Assembly (NCBI GenBank): GCA_002699335.1
Contig: PACG01000155.1
Location: 1-5,086 of the forward strand
Reading direction: 5' to 3'
Length of the DNA stretch: 5,086 nucleotides
From: Candidatus Poribacteria bacterium
Lineage (GTDB): Bacteria; Poribacteria; WGA-4E; UBA9662
Below are positions 1 to 5,086 of this stretch, piece after piece (the stretch's first letter is position 1; each line of letters starts with the position of its first letter). Below the pieces are notes generated by a model. It worked only from the letters and a program-made list of their open reading frames with translations. It had not been told where the DNA came from and made no database searches. A program made the position numbers and the translations under genes.

Positions 1-427
1 CAGCTCCATTACTCCGTACCGTCCCAACTGGTGAATGGTCCTGCTGGCTGGTATTCACCATCCCTCCAATCAACTGTCACTGCTGACTATTGTCCAACTG
101 ACGGAAAATCGTTGCTCAAACCGAAGTCGACTTGAGGCATTGGTTCAGATCTTAGCCGAACAAGGTACAAGACCTACTGATCGAAGGCGGTGGTAGTGTC
201 AATGCGGCAGCGTTTCAAGCCGGGATTGTTGACGGGGTCTACCTAACGCTCTGTCCCAAAGGGGCGGGTGGCCGAGAGATCCCACCGCGGTTGAAGGCGA
301 TGGTTTCGTCTTAGCCGATTTGGTCCATCTGGAACTGCTGAAATGCAAAGTGATGGAGAGTGAGGTTTTTCTGCACTATCGGCTGCAGCCCCATCAACCA
401 GCAGATTCTGCTTTGCGTCAGTTTTGA
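1..427 (+). pseudogene. RibD C-terminal-like reductase, frameshifted 3' remnant
   Basis: Pieces of one protein can be read by changing frame. LLRTVPTGE lies near position 10. VAQTEVDL is at 111-134, and EALVQILAEQG follows in another frame at 134-166. DLLIEGGGSVNAAAFQAG begins at 171 and runs through LTLCPK and GGREIP to about 283. AVEGDGFVLADLVHLELL then continues in a third register to a TGA at 425-427. The LLIEGGG glycine motif, the LCPK-GGREIP stretch and the closing EVFLHYRL are typical of the RibD C-terminal/bifunctional deaminase-reductase domain, which uses NADPH to reduce pyrimidine-like substrates in riboflavin synthesis or related reactions. At least three frame changes are needed (about 134, 167-171 and 281-284), and 80-102 is scrambled with stops, so no functional protein is expected. 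The 5' part is outside the window. Free-standing homologues of this domain often have unknown substrates, so the original gene need not have been ribD. Confidence 0.8.
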
Positions 428-440
428 TTTCTGATATAAT
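413..440 (+). promoter_or_regulatory. Extended -10 (sigma70-type) promoter of the CoA-transferase gene
   Basis: A perfect TATAAT lies at 435-440, preceded by TG at 432-433, giving the TGnTATAAT extended -10 arrangement. The candidate -35 is TTGCGT at 413-418, matching the consensus only in its TTG, with a 16-base spacer. Extended -10 promoters tolerate a poor -35. Transcription would begin near 446-448 and leave a leader of about 40 bases before the ATG at 489. The site overlaps the end of the upstream relic, so the downstream gene appears to have its own promoter. Start-site mapping is absent. Confidence 0.6.
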
Positions 441-467
441 CGTTTCACTTTCTCGTTGTGGAAATTC

Positions 468-472
468 AGGAG
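468..472 (+). promoter_or_regulatory. Candidate ribosome binding site, unusually far from the start
   Basis: AGGAG at 468-472 is the only good Shine-Dalgarno match before the CoA-transferase gene. It lies 16 bases from the ATG at 489, longer than the usual 5 to 10. A TAA at 474-476 in the same frame rules out any start further upstream, and 489 is the first ATG after it. Initiation may be weak, or the leader may fold to bring the two closer. Confidence 0.45.
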
Positions 473-488
473 TTAAAACCGAAATTTA

Positions 489-3107
489 ATGCAGTCTTTA
501 TCGGAAACAAAGAAACCAGCACATCCAGCCCCACAATGCCGGTCGGCACCGCTATCCGGCATTCGCATCATCGACTTCGGCCACTATATTGCTGGTCCAT
601 TGACCGGTATGTTGCTGGCTGATCAGGGGGCAGAGGTCATCAAGATCGACCGTCCGGGCAGTAACGATCCTGCTAATCCAGCCACCTCTGTTTACAATCG
701 TAATAAAAAACGACTCGAACTGGATCTGAAGCAACCCGATGATTTGGCTACGGCGCGTAAATTGGTTCAGTCGGCAGATGTTGTCATCGAAAACTTCCGA
801 CCCGGGGTGATGGATCGGTTAGGACTGGGTGCTGAAGCGATGACGGAGCTGAACCCTAAATTGGTTTATCTTTCGTTACCTGGTTTCGCAGCTACAGATT
901 CAGAGCGCGCTTCCATTCGGGCTTTCGAAGGCGTGGTGGGAGCGGCAACTGGACTCTACACTGACCTTCAGCCCCTACGGCGGCTGTTGGATGCACCGCC
1001 GATCTACACGCCAATTCCGCTGGGGTCAACCTACGGTGCCATTCATGGTGCTATTGCAGTCACGCTTGCCCTCTACGCGCGGCAAGAGAGTGGAATGGGC
1101 GATATTATCGAGGTGCCGTTGGTGGGCGCGGCAATGTCAGCCATGGCCATCATTAACCTCCAGGTCGAAAATCAGCCTCACCGTTATGGAAGGCCACCGC
1201 TTTCAGACACTGAGCAAACGAAAATCCCAGCCTGGCGGGCTCAGGTGCAACAGAACGGCCAGCAGGCTATCCGAGAAATTGGGGGGATTTTAGCTGGTTT
1301 GGGTGCTCCCGCAACGGGTACCTATCGAGCCGCAGATGGCAACTGGATCTACATCATCGCTGGCGGGCATAGCCGCAATAGCCGTTCGTTGTTAATGGTA
1401 CTCGGCCTCTACGACGGCTTGCTGGAGCAAGGGATGGTAGATTTGCCCGTTTATCAGCATATAGGGGTCGACAATAATATTCCCAGTTCTGACTACTGGT
1501 CCCGGGAATGGAATCTCGAGATTCGACGGCAAATCGAGGCGGTGATTACCCAACAACCGGCTGCTCATTGGGCGCAACACTTAACTGATGTGGGGGTGCC
1601 TTGTGGGATACATCGCTCAGCTAATGACTGGCTACATTCACCTGAAACTGATGCCGCCGCACTGACAGTGGAGGTAGAGGATGCGGATTTCGGCCAGATA
1701 CGGCAGATTGGCCTGCAGGCCTGGTTGTCTAGTACAGACCCGTCATACATGCAGCCCAAGCCAGTACAGCAGTGTTTGGATCCGACCGAATTGTTGATTG
1801 AGGAAAATAAACCGACTTTACCTTCAACTTCAGTCAGCGCACGCACAACTGGTAGCGGCAAACCGCTTCTTGACGGTGTACGGGTCTTAGATCTGTCTAA
1901 TGTACTGGCCGGGCCGGCCAGTGCACGAACACTAGCCGAATATGGGGCCGAAGTGATCAAGATCGATCCACCAGAGCCAAACTTTGGGCCACATGTCGCT
2001 TGTTACTTTCCCATTGAAGTTAGTCCAGGTAAACGCAGCATGATCCTGGATCTCAAGGCGGCTGAAGGACAGCAGATCTTTGCTGAATTGGTCAAAACCG
2101 CCGATGTTGTGATCCACAATTTTCGCCCTGGTGTGGCCGATAGACTAAAGATCGACCATCAACGGCTGAAAACGATTAAACCCAACATTGTTTACGTCAA
2201 CTTGACAGCTTTCGGTGGTCCACGGCCGGGGCCTTGGATGGATCGTCCCGGCTTCGATCCACTGCTCCAAGCCACAACCGGTATTCAGATGCGCTATGGG
2301 GGGCGCGATCAAACGCCAATTCTCCACGGTTGGGCATCTTGTATTGACTACATGACTGGCTATTCGGCTACGTTTGGAGCCGTGTTAGCACTGCTGCGTC
2401 GCCGACAAAATGGGCAGACCGAGGATGGTGATTTCGTAACTACATCTCTGGCTCAAAGCGCACAGTTGGTACAAGTACCTTTGATGGTGGCAACGGCTGA
2501 TCACCAACCGGGTAGCGAGGTCCAGGGACAAGAAGCAGTTGGCGAGCATCCCTTGTACAGAATCTACCGGGCACAAGATGGTTGGCTCTTTTTAGCCGGC
2601 TTGCGCTCAGAGAAAAACAAACTACAGGAAATAACCGAATTGCAAGATCTACCCCTCTCAGCCTGGACGGATGCGGAAAGCACTGAGACTTCGGCTCTGG
2701 CGGCTGCGCTCGAAGCCGAAATAGAAACTTTGCCCGTTGAGACCTGGGTACGAGCCTTTCAATCAGCCGGTTTGGGGGCGCATCGTGTCGATTCATTGGC
2801 AGATATTGGCAAAACCTATCTGCATACCGGCACGTTTGATCAATTACAAGAGAAGTGGGATGATGGTCGCTCTATCTCATGGGTTAGAATAACCGATCAT
2901 TCAGTGGGTGGCTCAGTGGAGTTGACACCACCGGCCTATGTACGTTTTCAAAATAGGCCTATTCAACTGTTGGCGCCGGCGGCCAAACAGGGAATCCATA
3001 CACGAGAGATTCTGCTGGAACTCGGATATTCCGAGGAACAGATTAAGACTTGGCTGGCTGATGGCATCATCAAGGAAGCGTTACATGAGCACTATTTGCC
3101 TGGATAG
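489..3107 (+). CDS. Tandem CaiB/BaiF family III CoA-transferase (two fused domains)
   Basis: This 872-residue protein is about twice the usual 380-450 residues of the family and contains two full CaiB/BaiF domains, roughly residues 21-415 and 459-865. They are joined by a Pro/Ser/Thr-rich linker (about 425-458). Each domain opens with the family signature: GIRIIDF..IAGP, then GAEVIKID at 47-54, against GVRVLDL..LAGP, then GAEVIKID at 486-493. Each also carries DVVI-x-NFRPG (97-106 and 539-548). Family III enzymes move CoA between carboxylates through an aspartyl-CoA intermediate in the cytosol. Domain 2 has the expected aspartate, D620 in CIDYMTG, and the usual GGPRPGPW-x-DRPGFDPLLQA segment. 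Domain 1 has S180 in PLGSTYG at the aligned position and lacks the glycine-rich segment. One active site, in domain 2, is inferred. DddD (DMSP CoA-transferase/lyase) has a similar fused layout, but the substrate here is unknown. There is no signal peptide. The gene stands alone behind its own promoter. Confidence 0.92.
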   Translation: MQSLSETKKPAHPAPQCRSAPLSGIRIIDFGHYIAGPLTGMLLADQGAEVIKIDRPGSNDPANPATSVYNRNKKRLELDLKQPDDLATARKLVQSADVVIENFRPGVMDRLGLGAEAMTELNPKLVYLSLPGFAATDSERASIRAFEGVVGAATGLYTDLQPLRRLLDAPPIYTPIPLGSTYGAIHGAIAVTLALYARQESGMGDIIEVPLVGAAMSAMAIINLQVENQPHRYGRPPLSDTEQTKIPAWRAQVQQNGQQAIREIGGILAGLGAPATGTYRAADGNWIYIIAGGHSRNSRSLLMVLGLYDGLLEQGMVDLPVYQHIGVDNNIPSSDYWSREWNLEIRRQIEAVITQQPAAHWAQHLTDVGVPCGIHRSANDWLHSPETDAAALTVEVEDADFGQIRQIGLQAWLSSTDPSYMQPKPVQQCLDPTELLIEENKPTLPSTSVSARTTGSGKPLLDGVRVLDLSNVLAGPASARTLAEYGAEVIKIDPPEPNFGPHVACYFPIEVSPGKRSMILDLKAAEGQQIFAELVKTADVVIHNFRPGVADRLKIDHQRLKTIKPNIVYVNLTAFGGPRPGPWMDRPGFDPLLQATTGIQMRYGGRDQTPILHGWASCIDYMTGYSATFGAVLALLRRRQNGQTEDGDFVTTSLAQSAQLVQVPLMVATADHQPGSEVQGQEAVGEHPLYRIYRAQDGWLFLAGLRSEKNKLQEITELQDLPLSAWTDAESTETSALAAALEAEIETLPVETWVRAFQSAGLGAHRVDSLADIGKTYLHTGTFDQLQEKWDDGRSISWVRITDHSVGGSVELTPPAYVRFQNRPIQLLAPAAKQGIHTREILLELGYSEEQIKTWLADGIIKEALHEHYLPG

Positions 3108-3254
3108 GCCATCAATTTGATCTGTCTGTATTTTTTCGGCCTTCGGAAATTGGCACCACAGTGGTAACAATAATCCAATTTACCCACATTGGGATCGCCA
3201 CATACCACCGTCGTTAAAGATAGTTCTTGCTGCCGAACATGCCAAGCTCTTTAA
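3108..3254. other. Intergenic stretch, no clear gene or terminator
   Basis: Between the CoA-transferase stop and the helicase remnant there is no long open frame. A run of six T at 3130-3135 follows a poor palindrome (ATCAA-T-TTGAT, about 3113-3123) that cannot form a sound stem, so I do not call a terminator. From about 3223 one frame reads VLAAEHAKLF and later LKILPLHG, which could be the eroded motif Ia region of the following helicase relic, but the match is weak. Confidence 0.4.
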
Positions 3255-3301
3255 CCAGCAAGATTTAAAAATACTGCCTCTGCACGGCAAAATCTTGCTG
3301 G
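3255..3301. repeat. 12-bp perfect inverted repeat with 23-base spacer
   Basis: CCAGCAAGATTT at 3255-3266 is exactly reverse-complementary to AAATCTTGCTGG at 3290-3301. The similarity extends outward: CTTTAA flanks both arms, with two extra bases on the right one. The transcript could form a 12-bp stem with a 23-base loop. There is no T-run directly after it, so it is not a classic intrinsic terminator. It lies where the helicase remnant's reading frame becomes recognisable, so it may be a small insertion or a rearrangement scar. No second copy was seen in the window. Confidence 0.65.
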
Positions 3302-3944
3302 ATTTAAAGTTGCCACCTATGAACAAACAGAAAAAATACCGATTCCAGTTATCCAAGGTGCAGAGCGGTTAGCAGAACTAAGAAGGAAACGAGGGTATCA
3401 GGACATTCCCCAAATTCAGAAAGCCAATGCTCTTCTGACTAATTACGAAACTGTTCGGGGCTATCAATTGGATTTAGCCCAAGCTCAATGGTCAGTAATT
3501 GTTTTAGATGAAGCCCAGTAGGTTAAATCATCCAGCATATTAGTAACAAATGTAGTCAAGGCGATGCAATCTGACTTCCGCATCGCTAAGGAATTCGCTG
3601 CTGAATACCAAGCACCTCTTAAGTGTTATTCAGAGACTGGGATCAGGTCCTTAGCTAAAAAACTGCGTAATCACCGGGTGATTGTCTAAAAAGACGTCTC
3701 AAGGAAGATGTATTATAGGATTTGCCACCGAAACAGATAACCCACCATTCTACCCAAATGCCGTCCATCCAGTTAGAATCCTATGATGGCTGCCTGGAAT
3801 CTGTTCAGGGGAGTGCTGATCGAGGAAGGCAAAAAACGGATGCTGGCCGCACTGGGCGATTTGAAGTTGATCAGTGATCATCCCAAATTGTACGGCAGCC
3901 AACGTGGGGGGCGACCAGCTGTTTTTCTGCTATCTAGCCTATAA
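3255..3944 (+). pseudogene. SNF2/DEAD-like helicase remnant with stops, frameshifts and internal deletion
   Basis: Read in one frame from 3255, the sequence gives ERLAELRRKRG, then ALLTNYETVRGYQLDL and WSVIVLDEAQ. This is SNF2 ATPase sequence with the Walker B box DEAQ at 3507-3518. A TAG at 3519-3521 replaces the residue usually found there (K in DEAQKIK). The same frame goes on with VKSSSILVTNVVKAMQSDF and RIA, then jumps straight to KEFAAEYQAPLK. The TGTPVEN segment and what follows it, about 25-30 residues in relatives, is missing near 3587. A frame change near 3675-3683 leads to CLKRRLKEDVL, a second TAG at 3716-3718, then DLPPKQI and a PSIQLESYDG stretch. Another frame change in the A6 run at 3831-3836 leads to RMLAALGDLKLISDHPKLYG and a TAA at 3942-3944. 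The second RecA-like lobe is absent. SNF2 proteins are ATP-driven DNA translocases; this copy cannot work. Confidence 0.85.
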
Positions 3945-4019
3945 CATTCCTCATACACCATTTCAGGTGCCGCATTGATTTGGTCCGGTTTAGCAGCAGC
4001 TGCCAGCAACGGGTGTTGA

Positions 4020-4229
4020 AACCCAGCCAGTGAAACTGCCAGCCACCGCCGACAAAAGAGTGGTTTGTTTGGGTTGGTGGGAGGTGTTTTTCGATGCGTT
4101 TTTCGGAGTGATAGGAGAAGAAAGGAAAGAGACTTGTTGGAAGAAGAAAAAGGGTACCAACTAAAGGTAGCTGATACCCGCCTGATTACCCCGTACACGA
4201 GTTATCTTCTGTTCGGGTTTGACAAATAG
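4020..4229 (+). pseudogene. Unidentified protein C-terminus, probable remnant
   Basis: After a TGA at 4017-4019, one frame stays open for 69 codons to TAG at 4227-4229. Its first third is Gly/Phe-rich (SGLFGLVGGVF). Then comes a basic-acidic stretch (SDRRRRKERDLLEEEKGY), then a compact end, QLKVADTRLITPYTSYLLF, closing in GFDK. The last 35 residues have the composition and alternating pattern of a real folded domain. No ATG with a ribosome binding site precedes it, and the frame above is broken by stops at 3942 and 4017, so it looks like the tail of a decayed gene. Its frame is the same as the last piece of the helicase remnant, so it could be that gene's far end after loss of the middle, or a separate gene. 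I do not recognise the family. The stretch 3945-4019 between them shows nothing supportable. Confidence 0.4.
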
Positions 4230-4240
4230 AATTGGGGCCA

Positions 4241-5068
4241 TTATAATTTTCCTCCATCGACCCGAACTGATAAACCCGTTAGGTAATCTGCTTCCGCAGA
4301 AGCCAAAAATGCTGCCATTTTGGCCACATCCTCACCACTTGCAATACGACCTAAAGGCACCGTGGCCGTGATTCTGTCAACAAATATCTGGCGCTTTTCT
4401 CGCTCCGATATTTCCTCGTTAATGTAAGCTTCGGCCAGATGACTAGCTCGTTCTGTGTCAACTAGGCCCGGGCAAATCGCATTGACATTGATACCCTCGC
4501 TCGCTAGTTCCTTGGCCAACGATTCGGTTAGACTAATCACCGCAGATTTGGATGCACAATAGGCTCCGCTTAACGCACTTCCTCGCTTACCTTGTATCGA
4601 TGAGATATTGATAATTTTCCCCCCCTCGCCTTGGGTAATTAAGTGTCTAGCTACTGCTTGACAGCAGAGAAATACGCCTTTTACATTGATTTGTTGTACT
4701 AGGTCCCAATCTGATTCTGCTAATTCTACAAGAGGCACACGATCCTGACCAGCAATGGCTGCGGCGTTACAGACCAAAATGTCTAGCCGTCCTAGTGCGT
4801 CTACTGCTTGATTGACCATGTTTTGGACCTGCTCAGCATTGCTAACATCAGCCACTATATGAATAGCGTGGTTGCCCATATCCTCAATTTCCTCGGTTAC
4901 CGAAACAAGACCTCGCCATTGTCCATTTGTCGGGTAAGGAACTTCAGCCACATCATTGACGACTAAATTGGCCCCATCAGCGGCTAATCGTCTGGCCACT
5001 GCTCGACCAATACCGTTTTCACCACCCGCACCAGTCACCAGTGCAACCTTGCCATTTAGATCATACAT
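4241..5068 (-). CDS. SDR family NAD(P)-dependent oxidoreductase
   Basis: This complete classical short-chain dehydrogenase of 275 residues is slightly longer than the usual 250. It should be a cytosolic enzyme that interconverts an alcohol and a ketone with a nicotinamide cofactor. The N-terminal Rossmann motif is TGAGGENGIG (12-21), two residues longer between TG and GIG than the common TGxxxGIG. D39 at the end of strand 2 (VVNDV) favours NAD(H) over NADP(H). ADV at 73-75 contacts adenine in relatives, and the structural NAG motif appears as NAAA (101-104). The catalytic tetrad is complete: N128, S157 (NISS), Y170 and K174 (YCASK). PG at 200-201 and TGLSVRVDGG near the end are also typical. 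A loop around 42-54 (EVPYPTNGQWRGL) is longer than usual. Substrate cannot be told; FabG-like, sugar or hydroxyacid dehydrogenases all share these motifs. The gene converges on the CoA-transferase and its promoter is outside the window. Confidence 0.95.
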   Translation of the reverse strand: MYDLNGKVALVTGAGGENGIGRAVARRLAADGANLVVNDVAEVPYPTNGQWRGLVSVTEEIEDMGNHAIHIVADVSNAEQVQNMVNQAVDALGRLDILVCNAAAIAGQDRVPLVELAESDWDLVQQINVKGVFLCCQAVARHLITQGEGGKIINISSIQGKRGSALSGAYCASKSAVISLTESLAKELASEGINVNAICPGLVDTERASHLAEAYINEEISEREKRQIFVDRITATVPLGRIASGEDVAKMAAFLASAEADYLTGLSVRVDGGKL

Positions 5069-5076
5069 TTGTTTAA

Positions 5077-5080
5077 CTCC
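5077..5080 (-). promoter_or_regulatory. Ribosome binding site of the SDR gene
   Basis: On the - strand GGAG lies 8 bases before the ATG at 5068-5066, a normal spacing. This supports the chosen start, which also places the Rossmann motif at residue 12 as expected for the family. Confidence 0.75.
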
Positions 5081-5086
5081 ATCCGT

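Noticed and set aside
400..412. Short palindrome AGCAGA-T-TCTGCT as an operator
   Set aside because: It falls inside the relic's coding sequence, has a one-base centre and no second copy; six-base arms are not enough to claim a regulatory site.
1565..1960. 131-codon open frame on the - strand inside the CoA-transferase gene
   Set aside because: It is fully covered by the tandem CaiB coding sequence and its product is Ser/Arg/Cys-rich with no recognisable motif; a shadow frame.
600..2160. Recent DNA-level tandem duplication giving the two CaiB halves
   Set aside because: Matching protein motifs such as GAEVIKID and NFRPG are encoded by clearly different codons and the flanks diverge, so the fusion or duplication is old and there is no nucleotide repeat to annotate.
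3109..3145. Possible intrinsic terminator after the CoA-transferase gene
   Set aside because: The T-run at 3130-3135 is present, but the preceding palindrome has a one-base centre and cannot fold into a stable GC-rich stem. The TTCGG repeats after it are direct, not inverted.
3291..3335. Possible MutS-like stretch (AGFKVATYEQTE resembles GYKVAICEQ)
   Set aside because: The match covers about ten residues only, and the frame runs directly into clear SNF2 sequence, so it is best explained as part of the helicase remnant.
3878..4198. 106-codon open frame on the - strand
   Set aside because: It is antisense to the last helicase piece and the unidentified C-terminus. It has a Ser/Leu/Pro-rich start without domain character, and no ribosome binding site supports it. 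The + strand reading is more protein-like.

Overview
The window is bacterial chromosomal DNA of mid GC content. It carries two intact protein-coding genes set among decayed coding sequence. The intact genes are a very long CoA-transferase on the + strand (489-3107) and a short-chain dehydrogenase on the - strand (4241-5068). They are convergent and about 1.1 kb apart. Bacterial features include a TGn-TATAAT promoter, a Shine-Dalgarno sequence before each gene, and the protein families. The phylum cannot be fixed from the sequence. Abundant CaiB-type CoA-transferases and SDRs together with remnants of SNF2-type helicases and RibD-like reductases would suit an uncultured, Chloroflexota-like or similar heterotroph, but this is a weak inference.

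Layout. Positions 1-427 hold the 3' part of a RibD C-terminal-type (dihydrofolate reductase fold) reductase gene broken by several frameshifts; its 5' part lies off the left edge. An extended -10 promoter (432-440) lies just after its relic stop codon and is well placed to drive the 872-residue gene. That protein is two complete CaiB/BaiF (family III) CoA-transferase domains in one chain. The second domain keeps the expected catalytic aspartate (D620), while the first has serine at the aligned position (S180). After a short stretch with no clear content, 3255-3944 is a wrecked SNF2-family helicase: two in-frame TAG stops, at least two frameshifts and an apparent deletion of the segment that normally carries the TGTP motif. 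A 12-bp perfect inverted repeat (3255-3301) sits at its left end. Positions 4020-4229 keep a stop-free frame that reads like the C-terminus of an unidentified protein, also probably a remnant. The SDR gene follows on the - strand, and its promoter lies beyond the right edge.

How they fit together. The CoA-transferase would move CoA between carboxylic acids, and the SDR would oxidise or reduce an alcohol/ketone with NAD(H). They could act on related acids in a catabolic region, but they are not an operon and no shared pathway is demonstrated. No mobile element, tRNA, rRNA or CRISPR array was seen. The most interesting item is the asymmetric tandem CoA-transferase, whose architecture resembles the DMSP enzyme DddD. 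I did not find convincing evidence of an entirely new system.
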